From Gammaproteobacteria bacterium (GTDB taxonomy: Bacteria > Pseudomonadota > Gammaproteobacteria > Steroidobacterales > Steroidobacteraceae), in the NCBI GenBank assembly GCA_025357835.1, contig JANYLM010000137.1:1-56092 (forward strand): a DNA stretch of 56,092 nucleotides, given 5' to 3'. Numbering within the stretch: position 1 is the first letter of the stretch; each line of letters begins with the position of its first letter. The notes under the pieces were generated by a model that was given only the letters and a program-made list of their open reading frames with translations, was not told the origin of the DNA and did no database searches. The position numbers and the translations under genes are program-made. Positions 8,818-16,661 of the stretch are shown here, one piece after another.

Positions 8818-8846
8818 GGGAATAAATCCCTGCGATCCGCAGTCCT
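8818..8846 (+). promoter_or_regulatory. Putative ECF sigma-dependent promoter ahead of the phosphoesterase
   Basis: GGGAATAAA at 8818-8826, a 14-base gap, then AGTC at 8841-8844 reproduce the element at 7373. The position, about 30 bases before the GTG start at 8875 and just after the anti-sigma stop, is right for a separate promoter of the phosphoesterase-cupredoxin pair. Seen in sequence; recognition by the local sigma factor is inferred. Confidence 0.5.
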
Positions 8847-8874
8847 CTCTCATGAACTCAACAAGGAGAGGAAC

Positions 8875-9822
8875 GTGTCCGACGATAAATCATTGCTATC
8901 GCGTCGCAACGCCCTGAAATGCATGGCTTATGGTGGAGCCGGCACCCTATTCGTCTTGTCGGCAGGCGTCTTCACGCCCATCGATTTGGCAATGGCCGGC
9001 ACCGACAAACAGGGTGCGGCAGGGTTGGGAAAGCCCTTATTCGTCCAGATTAGCGACACCCACATCGGTTTCAACAAGGACGCGAATCCCGACGTCAACC
9101 GGACGCTCACACAGACCATCGATCTCGTGAACGGGATGGCCGAGCAGCCGGCACTGATCATCCATACGGGCGATATCACTCACTTGTCAAAACCAGCCGA
9201 ATTCGATTTGGCACAGCAGCTGTTGTCGCGCTTGCGCACCACCGAAATCCACACGGTGCCGGGCGAGCACGACACCGCCGATGCCACGGTCACGGAATAC
9301 TTCAATCGTTTCGGTCAGGCATCGGGAAACAGGGGCTATTACAGCTTCGATCACGCCGGCGTGCACTTCATCGCGCTGATCAACGTCCTACAGTTCAAAC
9401 CAGGCGGCCTGGGCACGCTGGGTGTCGATCAGCTGGCGTGGGTGGAAGCGGATCTGAAGGGACGCTCCGCCAGCACGCCGATCGTCGTCTTTGCGCACAT
9501 GCCGCTGTGGACCATCTACGAGCCCTGGGGGTGGGGAACCGGCGACGCGGAGCTGCTCATGGACCGGTTACGCCGTTTTGGGTCCGTTACGGTGCTGAAC
9601 GGCCACATCCATCAGATCGTGCAGAAAGTCGAAGGCAGTGTGACCTTCCACACGGCGCGTTCCACCGCTTATCCGCAACCCATGGCCGGCGTCGGGGCTG
9701 GAACGGGCCCGCTCAAGGTGCCCGCGGATCAATTATCCGCGATGCTCGGCGTTACCAGCGTGTCGGAGGTGAGACATTCCCGCTCTCTGATTCTCAACGA
9801 CACGACGATTGCACGCTCATGA
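8875..9822 (+). CDS. Tat-exported calcineurin-like metallophosphoesterase
   Basis: A 315-residue phosphoesterase. The N-terminus has a twin-arginine signal (SRRNALK at residues 9-15, then a hydrophobic run to about 38 ending near AMAG), so it is exported folded. Metal-binding motifs follow in order: ISDTHIG (DxH), HTGDIT, a GEHD variant of the usual GNHD, FAHMPL and NGHIHQI. The substrate is unknown. GTG 8875 has a strong ribosome site (AAGGAGAGG) just upstream. It sits between the anti-sigma gene and a cupredoxin and overlaps the latter by ATGA, so the two exported proteins are made together under the ECF system. Confidence 0.88.
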   Translation: MSDDKSLLSRRNALKCMAYGGAGTLFVLSAGVFTPIDLAMAGTDKQGAAGLGKPLFVQISDTHIGFNKDANPDVNRTLTQTIDLVNGMAEQPALIIHTGDITHLSKPAEFDLAQQLLSRLRTTEIHTVPGEHDTADATVTEYFNRFGQASGNRGYYSFDHAGVHFIALINVLQFKPGGLGTLGVDQLAWVEADLKGRSASTPIVVFAHMPLWTIYEPWGWGTGDAELLMDRLRRFGSVTVLNGHIHQIVQKVEGSVTFHTARSTAYPQPMAGVGAGTGPLKVPADQLSAMLGVTSVSEVRHSRSLILNDTTIARS

Positions 9823-10178
9823 CTCGCCCATACTATCGACTCTGGTTAACTGCCGTCAGCGGCGCGTCCCTGTGGCTCATCGCCACGTTGTGGTTCGGCG
9901 CGGTCACTCGGTCGCACGCAGAAGCTGCCGGATCGACCCGAATCACCATGAAGGATTTCATGTTCTCGCCGGTGCCGCTGACGGTGCATGCTGGCTCCAC
10001 GGTCACCTGGACGAATTTGGACGCTGAGCCGCACACGGCGGTCAGTGATACCGGGCTGTTCCGCTCCGGCGCCATGGACACGAACGAGAGCTTCTCGTTC
10101 AAGTTCGACAAGCCCGGAGCGTATCGCTTCATCTGCTCGATTCACCCGCGCATGGTTGGAACCATCATCGTTCAGTGA
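9819..10178 (+). CDS. Exported cupredoxin (plastocyanin/amicyanin-like)
   Basis: A 119-residue protein with a signal peptide or N-terminal anchor (about residues 8-35) followed by a single cupredoxin domain. The type 1 copper ligands are all present: H72 (EPHTAV), C106 (FICSIH), H109 and M112 (HPRMVG). It is likely a periplasmic electron carrier or copper-binding protein. ATG 9819 overlaps the phosphoesterase stop (ATGA); an in-frame extension back to 9438 runs through the phosphoesterase gene and is rejected. It is the last gene of the ECF operon, ending 8 bases from the convergent yajQ gene, with no room for a separate terminator. Confidence 0.9.
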   Translation: MTRPYYRLWLTAVSGASLWLIATLWFGAVTRSHAEAAGSTRITMKDFMFSPVPLTVHAGSTVTWTNLDAEPHTAVSDTGLFRSGAMDTNESFSFKFDKPGAYRFICSIHPRMVGTIIVQ

Positions 10179-10186
10179 TTGCGAGA

Positions 10187-10669
10187 TCAGTCGCGAAAAT
10201 TATTGAATTGCAGCGGCACGCCCACGTCCGCCTTACGGAGGAATGCGATCGCTTCCTGCAAGTCGTCGCGCTTCTTGCCAGTCACTCGAACCTTATCTCC
10301 TTGAATCTGCGCCTGTACTTTGAGCTTCGAATCCTTCAGCAGCCGCGATACCTTCCTACCTGCCTCCGCATCGATTCCATGCTTCAAGATGGCGAGCTGC
10401 TTGGCCCTCGCGAGATTGACCTGCGGGTCTTTCACCTCTAGGCAGGCGACATCGATGCCGCGTTTGGCGATTCGGAGCTTCAATATTTCCAACATTTGCT
10501 TGAGCTGAAAATCGGCCGGCGCAACCATGGTCACCGTCGTCTCCTCCAGTTCGAATGTGGCGTCCGTGCCTTTGAAGTCGAAGCGCTGCCCGAGCTCGCG
10601 GATGGCTTGATCGACGGCATTGGTCAACTCATGAGTATCGATTTCGGATACGACGTCGAAGGAGGGCAT
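10187..10669 (-). CDS. yajQ: YajQ family nucleotide-binding protein
   Basis: A 160-residue cytosolic protein of the full family length, beginning MPSFDVVSEID and containing the conserved segments ELTNAVDQA, RFDFKGTDA, KRGIDVACLE, GRKVSRLLKDSKLKVQAQIQ and a GKKRDDLQEAI-like stretch near the C-terminus. Family members bind nucleotides, and some are c-di-GMP effectors that influence transcription; which ligand applies here is not visible. It ends 8 bases from the cupredoxin gene, and the ABC exporter lies upstream on the same strand with a 22-base gap. Confidence 0.95.
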   Translation of the reverse strand: MPSFDVVSEIDTHELTNAVDQAIRELGQRFDFKGTDATFELEETTVTMVAPADFQLKQMLEILKLRIAKRGIDVACLEVKDPQVNLARAKQLAILKHGIDAEAGRKVSRLLKDSKLKVQAQIQGDKVRVTGKKRDDLQEAIAFLRKADVGVPLQFNNFRD

Positions 10670-10691
10670 GGCAAATCTCCGCGAGTAAATG

Positions 10692-12572
10692 CTAACGATA
10701 CCCGCGTGCCTGCAGGGTGAATAGCTTGGCGTAGCGGCCGTCGGCAGCCATCAGCGACTCATGGCTGCCGCGCTCGACGATGCGGCCTTCCTCGAGCACT
10801 AGAATTTGGTCCGTCATGCGCACCGTGGAAAATCGATGTGAAATGACGATGGCGATGCGGTTGCGCGTCAATTCGCGGAAATGTTCGAACACCTCTGCTT
10901 CGGCCCCCGCGTCGATGGCGGCGGTGGGCTCGTCGAGCACCAAGATGTCCGCTTCATTGCGCATAAAAGCGCGGGCCAAGGCGATTTTCTGCCATTGGCC
11001 GCCCGACAGCTCGCGCCCGTCCTTGAACCACTTGCCCAATTGGGTGTGATAGCCCGCAGGCAGCGAGTCGACGAACTCCGCCGCCAGGCCCTGAGCCGCC
11101 GCACTGCGCCAGCGCGCCTCGTCATCGAAGGCGCGCACGTCGCCCGCACCGATATTCTCACCGACCAACATTTGGTATCGAGCGAAATCTTGAAAAATGA
11201 CTCCGATGCGCTGGCGCAAAGTGGTCTCATCCCATTCCCGAAGATCGAGCCCATCCAGGAGAATCCGGCCTTGAGTGGGTTGATAGAGGCGGGTCAGCAA
11301 CTTGATCAATGTGGTTTTACCTGAGCCGTTCTGCCCGACCAGTGCCAGGCTCTCTCCCGGCAAAACATGTAAGTCGATGCCCGACAGGGCGGGAGTGCCG
11401 GCACCGGGATAGACAAATTCGACATTTTCGAAACGGATGCCGTCGCCGGGGCTTGGGCCCTGCTTCGTATGGCCGCTACTACTGCCAATGGGCTGTTCCA
11501 AGTATTCATAGAGATTCGACAGATAGAGATTGTCTTCGTACAGACCGCTGACCGCGGACAGCGCAGCGCTCACCGCGGTTTGACCTTGGCGGAATAACAT
11601 CAAGTACATGGTCATCTGGCCCACGGTCATGGCGCCGAGCACGGTTTCCGCGGCGATCCACGCGTAGCCGCCATAGAGCGTTGCAGTGCCCAACAGCCCT
11701 AGGCCGAAGCCCCAGCCATCGCGGCGTAGAGTCAGATCGCGGTCTTCGCGGTACAAGCGCGTGAATATTTCGCGGTAGCGACCCAGCAAGCGCGGTCCCA
11801 GTTCGAATAGTTTGACCTCTTTGGCGTTGTCCTCGCGCGCCAGCACCGATTCTAAATAGATTTGCATGCGTGCTTCGGGGGCGCGCCAGCGAAACAGGCG
11901 AAACGCCTCGCCCGAGAATTTCGCCTCCGCCAGGAAGGCGGGCAGTCCGGCCAGGATCAAGAGCACAACGGCCCAGGGGGAGAAGTGTATGAGCAAGCCG
12001 CCGAAGGACACCAAGGAGATTGCATTTTGCAACAGCCCGAAGGTGCGCATCACCAGGCTCAATGGACGGCTAGAAGCTTCGCGACGCGCCCGCGTCAGCT
12101 TGTCGTAGAACTCCGAATCCTCGAATTGCGTCAAATCCAGAGTCAACGCCTTTTCCAATATCATGACGTTGACGCGCTGCCCTAATTGCGCCCGCAACAG
12201 CGACTGCGCCAGCGAAATGCCGCGTTGTGCCATGGAAGTGGCGGCGACCAGCACTGCCTCCAGTCCTACGTATTTCACCATCTGGGTGAGCTGCGTCGTG
12301 CCGGTGAGCCTGTGCAAATCGGCGGCATGGATGACGGCATCGACGATTTGCGCGCCTACATAGGCGACCGCCGCCGGCAGTACGCCTGCAACCAGGGTCA
12401 GCAGGGCAAGCGTGATGCTGAGCGCTTTGTTGGTGGTCCAGACTAGCGTCAGCGCGCGGCTGCTGTAGGCGAACACGCCGAACAAGCTGCGCTGCATACC
12501 GCTGGGGTCGGCCGCCGGCGCTTGTCCGAGCTGCGCTGACCCGCTGTCATGGGGTGAAGGACGCGGCGCCAA
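10692..12572 (-). CDS. ABC transporter, fused permease and ATPase (exporter half-transporter)
   Basis: A 626-residue half-transporter. The six-helix membrane domain is at about residues 45-340 and the nucleotide-binding domain at about 375-610, with Walker A (GQNGSGKTT) near 412, the signature LSGGQWQK near 522, Walker B (ILVLDEPTAAID) near 544 and an H-loop in VISHRFSTV. It should act as a homodimer; the substrate is unknown. The architecture is that of B-type exporters for lipids, peptides or drugs. The N-terminal 25 residues are polar and poorly conserved, so M26 (ATG near 12497) is a possible alternative start. The DUF4870 gene lies 7 bases upstream on the same strand. Confidence 0.92.
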   Translation of the reverse strand: MAPRPSPHDSGSAQLGQAPAADPSGMQRSLFGVFAYSSRALTLVWTTNKALSITLALLTLVAGVLPAAVAYVGAQIVDAVIHAADLHRLTGTTQLTQMVKYVGLEAVLVAATSMAQRGISLAQSLLRAQLGQRVNVMILEKALTLDLTQFEDSEFYDKLTRARREASSRPLSLVMRTFGLLQNAISLVSFGGLLIHFSPWAVVLLILAGLPAFLAEAKFSGEAFRLFRWRAPEARMQIYLESVLAREDNAKEVKLFELGPRLLGRYREIFTRLYREDRDLTLRRDGWGFGLGLLGTATLYGGYAWIAAETVLGAMTVGQMTMYLMLFRQGQTAVSAALSAVSGLYEDNLYLSNLYEYLEQPIGSSSGHTKQGPSPGDGIRFENVEFVYPGAGTPALSGIDLHVLPGESLALVGQNGSGKTTLIKLLTRLYQPTQGRILLDGLDLREWDETTLRQRIGVIFQDFARYQMLVGENIGAGDVRAFDDEARWRSAAAQGLAAEFVDSLPAGYHTQLGKWFKDGRELSGGQWQKIALARAFMRNEADILVLDEPTAAIDAGAEAEVFEHFRELTRNRIAIVISHRFSTVRMTDQILVLEEGRIVERGSHESLMAADGRYAKLFTLQARGYR

Positions 12573-12579
12573 GATCTTG

Positions 12580-12966
12580 CTACTTCACCAAGCGCCAGCA
12601 GAAAGGATAACGGTACGGCGCGCCGTCGCTCACCCGGATCGCGGCAATGACGACCAGAACCATATTCACGATGCCCAGAATCCACAGCATTACGAAACCG
12701 ATGAGCACGATGGCCAACAGTGCGAAGACCATTCCCAGCAGCCAGACTGTAATCTGGAAATTCAAAGATTCCTTGGCTTGGGCCGCCACGTAGGGCATGG
12801 TTTGCCCCTTGGACACCAGGATGATTACGGGGCCTAAAATCGTGAACAGCACCAGGCCGCCGAAGGGTAGAAAAATCAGGCTGCCGCTCCCCAATACCCA
12901 GAGCAAACCGCATAGATGGGCGGCCATGGCCCAACCCCGTTCCTCATGGTTGGTTGTTTCGTTCAT
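12580..12966 (-). CDS. DUF4870 domain membrane protein
   Basis: A 128-residue integral membrane protein with a short polar N-terminus (MNETTNHEERGWAMAAH), hydrophobic segments at about residues 18-55 and 68-110, and a C-terminal tail containing RVSDGAPYRYPF. This is the DUF4870 (Tic20-like) pattern; no function is established. I chose ATG 12966 because the protein begins exactly like the family. An upstream in-frame extension to 13263 would cross the promoter of the divergent gene. It probably shares a transcript with the ABC exporter 7 bases downstream. Confidence 0.87.
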   Translation of the reverse strand: MNETTNHEERGWAMAAHLCGLLWVLGSGSLIFLPFGGLVLFTILGPVIILVSKGQTMPYVAAQAKESLNFQITVWLLGMVFALLAIVLIGFVMLWILGIVNMVLVVIAAIRVSDGAPYRYPFCWRLVK

Positions 12967-13025
12967 GTTGCCTCCCTTACCTGCGGAATGATATCGGGCG
13001 CCGCTGCGCGCCTGACCTTGCGGTC

Positions 13026-13031
13026 TATAAT
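13026..13031 (+). promoter_or_regulatory. Sigma-70 -10 element (TATAAT)
   Basis: A perfect TATAAT lies 36 bases before the GTG start at 13067, in the divergent gap 12967-13066. No good -35 is seen at the expected distance (GCTGCG at 13003-13008). Confidence 0.5.
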
Positions 13032-13066
13032 ATGCACCCCTAATAGGCTGGTATGGCGGAGTACTC

Positions 13067-13396
13067 GTGAAATTCAAGCCCTTGCTCGATCGTTGGAAGA
13101 AAGATCCGGTGCCCGTGCGCACCGCCAAGGAATACCTGATTCGCTTGGATTTGGACGATGCCGCCCGCTTGCATGCCCTGGCCGAATTGTTCCCGGGACA
13201 GCCCCTCGAAGTGATGATTACTGATCTATTGAGCGCCGGCCTCGATGAAATTGCAGCCGCCATGCCTTATGAGCGAGGCCCGAAGGTGATTTCGCGCGAC
13301 GATCAAGGCGATCCGCTGTACGAGGACATCGGCCTCACGCCGCGATTCGTCGAGCTCACCCGTCAATTCAAGAAGAAACTCCAGGCATCCGCTTAA
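13067..13396 (+). CDS. Conserved small cytosolic protein of unknown function
   Basis: A 109-residue protein with no signal peptide or membrane segment. The central part (AKEYLIRLDLDDAARLHAL, PLEVMITDLLSAGLDEI) looks like a ribbon-helix-helix-like helical unit, and the C-terminus has GDPLYEDIGLTPRF. I recognise this conserved pattern from gammaproteobacterial proteins carrying the label type 1 pili tip component or pilin assembly protein; that label has no support in the sequence. GTG 13067 follows GGAG at a suitable distance. The trp promoter begins 13 bases after its stop codon. Confidence 0.75.
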   Translation: MKFKPLLDRWKKDPVPVRTAKEYLIRLDLDDAARLHALAELFPGQPLEVMITDLLSAGLDEIAAAMPYERGPKVISRDDQGDPLYEDIGLTPRFVELTRQFKKKLQASA

Positions 13397-13408
13397 GCGA
13401 TGGCGGGC

Positions 13409-13438
13409 TTGACGCTGCCCGCTCGAGACGGCGATACT
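13409..13438 (+). promoter_or_regulatory. trp operon promoter (candidate)
   Basis: TTGACG at 13409-13414, an 18-base spacer and GATACT at 13433-13438. Transcription would start near 13445, which is the first base of the leader peptide ATG, so the leader peptide could be translated from a leaderless or nearly leaderless mRNA. No Trp repressor operator is apparent. Confidence 0.5.
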
Positions 13439-13444
13439 CCAGCC

Positions 13445-13498
13445 ATGTCGACCGCACGCATCCTTCACAAGGCTTGGTGGTGGCGCACTCCGTCCTGA
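13445..13498 (+). CDS. trpL: trp operon leader peptide with three consecutive Trp codons
   Basis: A 17-residue reading frame, MSTARILHKAWWWRTPS. Three TGG codons in a row lie at 13475-13483 and the stop is TGA at 13496-13498. It precedes a set of alternative RNA hairpins and the trpE gene, exactly as in a classical attenuator. Ribosome stalling at the Trp codons when charged tRNA-Trp is scarce would favour the antiterminator. There is no Shine-Dalgarno sequence before the ATG, which fits the predicted transcription start at or near 13445. Confidence 0.88.
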   Translation: MSTARILHKAWWWRTPS

Positions 13499-13555
13499 GG
13501 AGTGGGCGCTGGTCGGTCTTTTAGCTTAATTCGTCGATTTCCAGAACCCATCTCC
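13483..13555 (+). promoter_or_regulatory. trp attenuator: pause and antiterminator pairings
   Basis: Segment 1 (GCGCACTCC, 13483-13491), inside the end of trpL, can pair with segment 2 (GGAGTGGGCGC, 13499-13509, two bulged G). Segment 2 (GGAGTGGG, 13499-13506) can instead pair with segment 3 (CCCATCTCC, 13547-13555, one bulged T). Segment 3 is also the left arm of the terminator at 13545-13581. These mutually exclusive pairings are the 1:2, 2:3 and 3:4 structures of a transcription attenuator. Confidence 0.8.
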
Positions 13556-13581
13556 GCCTCAACGTCGGTGATGGGTTTTTT
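13545..13581 (+). terminator. trp attenuator terminator hairpin
   Basis: AACCCATC (13545-13552) pairs with GATGGGTT (13570-13577). After a T-T mismatch, CCG (13554-13556) pairs with CGG (13566-13568) around a nine-base loop. A run of six T follows at 13576-13581. It is an intrinsic terminator 30 bases before trpE and is in competition with the antiterminator. Confidence 0.85.
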
Positions 13582-13611
13582 GTTGCCTGTGAGATTCCTA
13601 GGTTCAATGTG

Positions 13612-14997
13612 ATGAAGCCACCTTTTGACATTGCGGCCGATCTCGATACGCCGGTGTCGGCCTATTTGAAGCTGGCGCCGTTTCGGCCTAGGTTCTTGCT
13701 GGAAAGCGTCGAGGGAGGAGAACGGCTGGCGCGCTATTCCTTCATCGGGTTCGGCGACTGCCTGCAAGTGCGTCTGGACGCGGCGGGTTTAACCGTCGGC
13801 AGCGTGCATTCCCCCAGGCCACGTTCCAAACTCGAGTTTTTGAATGCCCTGCGCGGGGCGCTCGCCCAGGCGCCGCGGCCGCTGCCAGAGGTGCCGGGGG
13901 TGCCTCTGCTCGGTGGTTTGGTGGGCTATACGGCATACGATGCGGTGCGCTACTTCGAGCGCGTGCCGGGCCGCAGTATCGATGCCACCGTGACTCCGCA
14001 TGCACACTATGTCGCGCCGCGTTCCCTGCTGGTGTTCGATCACCTCACTCGTTCGGTTGCGCTTCTCCATGACGGCAGCGAGGCCGAACGGCAGAGCCTG
14101 CGTCGTGAGGTGGTGCGGGCGCTGCGCGGCGCCGTCCCGGCAATTCTCGCCCCGGGAAGCTTTTCACCTGCGATTCCATCGCTGACAGAAGAGGCACACG
14201 CAGTTCGGGTGCGGCGCGCTCAAGAGTACATCGCCTCCGGCGACGTCTATCAGTTGGTGCTGGCCTCGCGATTCGAAGGCCGCCATGCGCTTGCGCCCTT
14301 CGAGGTGTATCGGGCGCTGCGGCTGCTCAATCCCTCGCCCTACATGTATTTTTGTGAGCTAGGGGACATCACGGTGGTGGGTTCCTCGCCGGAAGCCCTG
14401 GTGAAGTGCCACGGCGGGTTCGCGCAATTGCGTCCCATCGCGGGCTCCCGCCCGCGCGGCGCCGATGCGCAACGCGACGCCGAGCTGGAAGCAGAGCTAC
14501 TGGCGGATCCGAAGGAAAACGCCGAGCATGTGATGCTGGTCGATCTGGCGCGCAACGACTTAGGAAGGGTGGCCACCGCCGGTTCCGTGGCGGTCGATCC
14601 CTACCGCGTGATCGAGCGCTACAGCCACATCATGCACATCGTCAGCGGCGTCAATGGCCGCCTCCAGCCGGGACAGGATGCCTTCGATCTGTTCGCCGCG
14701 ACTTTTCCCGCCGGGACTCTGGTGGGCGCTCCGAAGGTGCGGGCCATGGAAATCATCGACGAACTCGAACCGGTGGGCCGGCAGCTCTACGGCGGTACGG
14801 TTGGCTACTTCGGTCGGCACGGTGACATGGATCAAGCCATCACCATCCGCACTCTGGTGTTTCGCGGCGATACTTACAGCTATCAGGCCGGCGGCGGCAT
14901 CGTTGCCGACAGCTCCCCGAAAGCCGAATACGATGAGTTGATGGCGAAGAGCGCCGTGCTGCGGCGTGCGCTCGAGCTTGCGGCGGAGGGGCTATAA
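13612..14997 (+). CDS. trpE: Anthranilate synthase component I
   Basis: Makes anthranilate from chorismate, using ammonia supplied by TrpG; first step of tryptophan synthesis. The N-terminal domain carries the Trp feedback motif LLES near residue 28, so feedback inhibition is expected. The C-terminal chorismate-binding domain shows IAGSRPRG, DLARNDLGRV, PAGTLVGAPKVRAMEI and YGGTVGYFG. At about 461 residues it is slightly short for the family but complete. A GTG one codon upstream (13609) is an equal alternative start. It is the first structural gene after the attenuator; trpG begins 1 base after its stop. Confidence 0.96.
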   Translation: MKPPFDIAADLDTPVSAYLKLAPFRPRFLLESVEGGERLARYSFIGFGDCLQVRLDAAGLTVGSVHSPRPRSKLEFLNALRGALAQAPRPLPEVPGVPLLGGLVGYTAYDAVRYFERVPGRSIDATVTPHAHYVAPRSLLVFDHLTRSVALLHDGSEAERQSLRREVVRALRGAVPAILAPGSFSPAIPSLTEEAHAVRVRRAQEYIASGDVYQLVLASRFEGRHALAPFEVYRALRLLNPSPYMYFCELGDITVVGSSPEALVKCHGGFAQLRPIAGSRPRGADAQRDAELEAELLADPKENAEHVMLVDLARNDLGRVATAGSVAVDPYRVIERYSHIMHIVSGVNGRLQPGQDAFDLFAATFPAGTLVGAPKVRAMEIIDELEPVGRQLYGGTVGYFGRHGDMDQAITIRTLVFRGDTYSYQAGGGIVADSSPKAEYDELMAKSAVLRRALELAAEGL

Positions 14998-14998
14998 A

Positions 14999-15571
14999 AT
15001 GCAGCCCAAGATATTGCTGATCGACAACTACGATTCCTTCACCTACAACCTGGTGCAGGCATTCCTGGTATTGGGAGCCTTGGTCGATGTGCATCGCAAC
15101 GACGCCATCACCGTGGATGAGGCTTTGGCACTGGACCATACGCACTTGGTCATTTCTCCGGGGCCCGGTACGCCCGAGGGCGCGGGAGTGTCCATGCGAA
15201 TGATTCAGGCATTCACCGGGCGCATGCCGATATTCGGCGTCTGCCTCGGCCATCAATCCTTGGTAGAAGTATTCGGCGGCAAGGTGGTGCGCGCGGGGCG
15301 GCTGATGCACGGCAAGGTGTCACCCATCATCCATGATGGCAGGGGACTGTATGTCGGCATGGCGCCCCAGTTCGACGCGGGCCGCTATCACTCGCTGATC
15401 GCGGCGCCCGCTAGCATCCCCGCCGTGCTCGAAGTCACGGCGCGCACCGTGGAGGGCGAAATCATGGGAGTCCGGCATAAATCCCTGCCCATCGAAGGCG
15501 TGCAATTTCACCCGGAAAGCGTGCTCACGCCGGACGGTCCGATTCTCATGAGCAATTTCCTCAAGAGTTAG
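14999..15571 (+). CDS. trpG: Anthranilate synthase component II, glutamine amidotransferase
   Basis: A class I glutamine amidotransferase of 190 residues that supplies ammonia to TrpE; it could also serve para-aminobenzoate synthesis, as many single TrpG/PabA proteins do. It begins with LLIDNYDSFTYNL and shows the oxyanion strand SPGPGTP, the nucleophile Cys in FGVCLGHQSL, the LMHGK segment and the His-Glu pair in GVQFHPESVL. ATG 14999 lies one base after the trpE stop; the in-frame extension to 14966 overlaps trpE. The gap to trpD is 3 bases. Confidence 0.96.
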   Translation: MQPKILLIDNYDSFTYNLVQAFLVLGALVDVHRNDAITVDEALALDHTHLVISPGPGTPEGAGVSMRMIQAFTGRMPIFGVCLGHQSLVEVFGGKVVRAGRLMHGKVSPIIHDGRGLYVGMAPQFDAGRYHSLIAAPASIPAVLEVTARTVEGEIMGVRHKSLPIEGVQFHPESVLTPDGPILMSNFLKS

Positions 15572-15574
15572 ATC

Positions 15575-16603
15575 GTGACCAGCTCACGCGACACTCTCGA
15601 TCACTTGGTACAGCGGCGTGACCTCACCGAAGTCCAGGCGGCGGCGCTGCTCAAGTCGCTGACGTCCGCGGAACTCGCGCCCGCGACCGCCGGCGCACTC
15701 TTGGCCGCCTTGCGAGCGAAGGGCGTCACGGCCGCGGAGGTGCGCGGTTTCGCCGGCGCCATGCGCTCGCTGGCGCGCAAGCCGGCGCTCGCCGCGGGAC
15801 TCGACGCCATCGATATCGTCGGCACCGGCGGCGATGCCTCCGGCAGTCTCAATTTATCGACGGGGGCGGCATTGCTGGCCGCCGCTTGCGGATTGCCGGT
15901 GGTCAAGCATGGCAATCGCTCCATTTCCAGCCGCAGCGGCAGCGCGGATTTGATCGAGCAGCTGGGATTTACCCTGCCCCTGGATGAGACCCAGGCCGCG
16001 CAGTGCTTCACGGCCACAGGATTCACGTTCTTGTTCGCGCCGTATTTTCATCCGGCGATGAGGGCACTAGCGCCGATCCGCGCCGCTCTCGGCATTCGCA
16101 CGGTGTTCAACTTGCTGGGCCCGCTGACGAATCCGGCAGCGCCGCGCTATCGCTTGATCGGCGCCTATGACGCAGCGACCGCGGAGCTCATGGCAGGCAC
16201 CTTGGCGGGGATGGACATCGAACGTGCCTGGGTGGTGCATGGTGCGGCAGGCTGGGACGAAGCTACTCCCGTCGGTCCCTTCTTGGCTTTTGACGTCACT
16301 CGCGACACCGTTCGTCGCTACGAAATCGACCCGCAGGAATTCAGGCTGCCGCCCTGTGAGCTCGACGAATTGGCCGGTGGCGATGCCGCCGCGAATCTCG
16401 CCGCATTACTCGCCGTGTTCGAAGGCCGCGATCGCGGCGCACACTATTCCGCGTTGGCCTTGCAATGCGGCCTAGCCTTATTCATCGCCGGCCGTGCGGC
16501 ATCCATTCAGATCGGCATCGACACCGCGCGAGCCGTCATGGACAGCGGCCAGGCAAATGACTGGCTGCGGCGACTACGACAATTCGCGGTCGACAGCCGA
16601 TGA
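15575..16603 (+). CDS. trpD: Anthranilate phosphoribosyltransferase
   Basis: Transfers phosphoribose from PRPP to anthranilate. The 342-residue protein has the PRPP-binding GTGGDASGSLNLSTGAA segment, the anthranilate-binding KHGNRSISSRSGSADL segment and FNLLGPLTNPA. GTG 15575 is three bases after the trpG stop. The C-terminal part (DELAGGDAAANL and onward) matches the family. A 58-base gap to trpC follows, the largest in the operon, with no visible terminator. Confidence 0.96.
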   Translation: MTSSRDTLDHLVQRRDLTEVQAAALLKSLTSAELAPATAGALLAALRAKGVTAAEVRGFAGAMRSLARKPALAAGLDAIDIVGTGGDASGSLNLSTGAALLAAACGLPVVKHGNRSISSRSGSADLIEQLGFTLPLDETQAAQCFTATGFTFLFAPYFHPAMRALAPIRAALGIRTVFNLLGPLTNPAAPRYRLIGAYDAATAELMAGTLAGMDIERAWVVHGAAGWDEATPVGPFLAFDVTRDTVRRYEIDPQEFRLPPCELDELAGGDAAANLAALLAVFEGRDRGAHYSALALQCGLALFIAGRAASIQIGIDTARAVMDSGQANDWLRRLRQFAVDSR

Positions 16604-16661
16604 TCCGCGACCAGCAACCGGTATCAGATACTAAGCAAATGCCCATCATCCAGGAATTATC

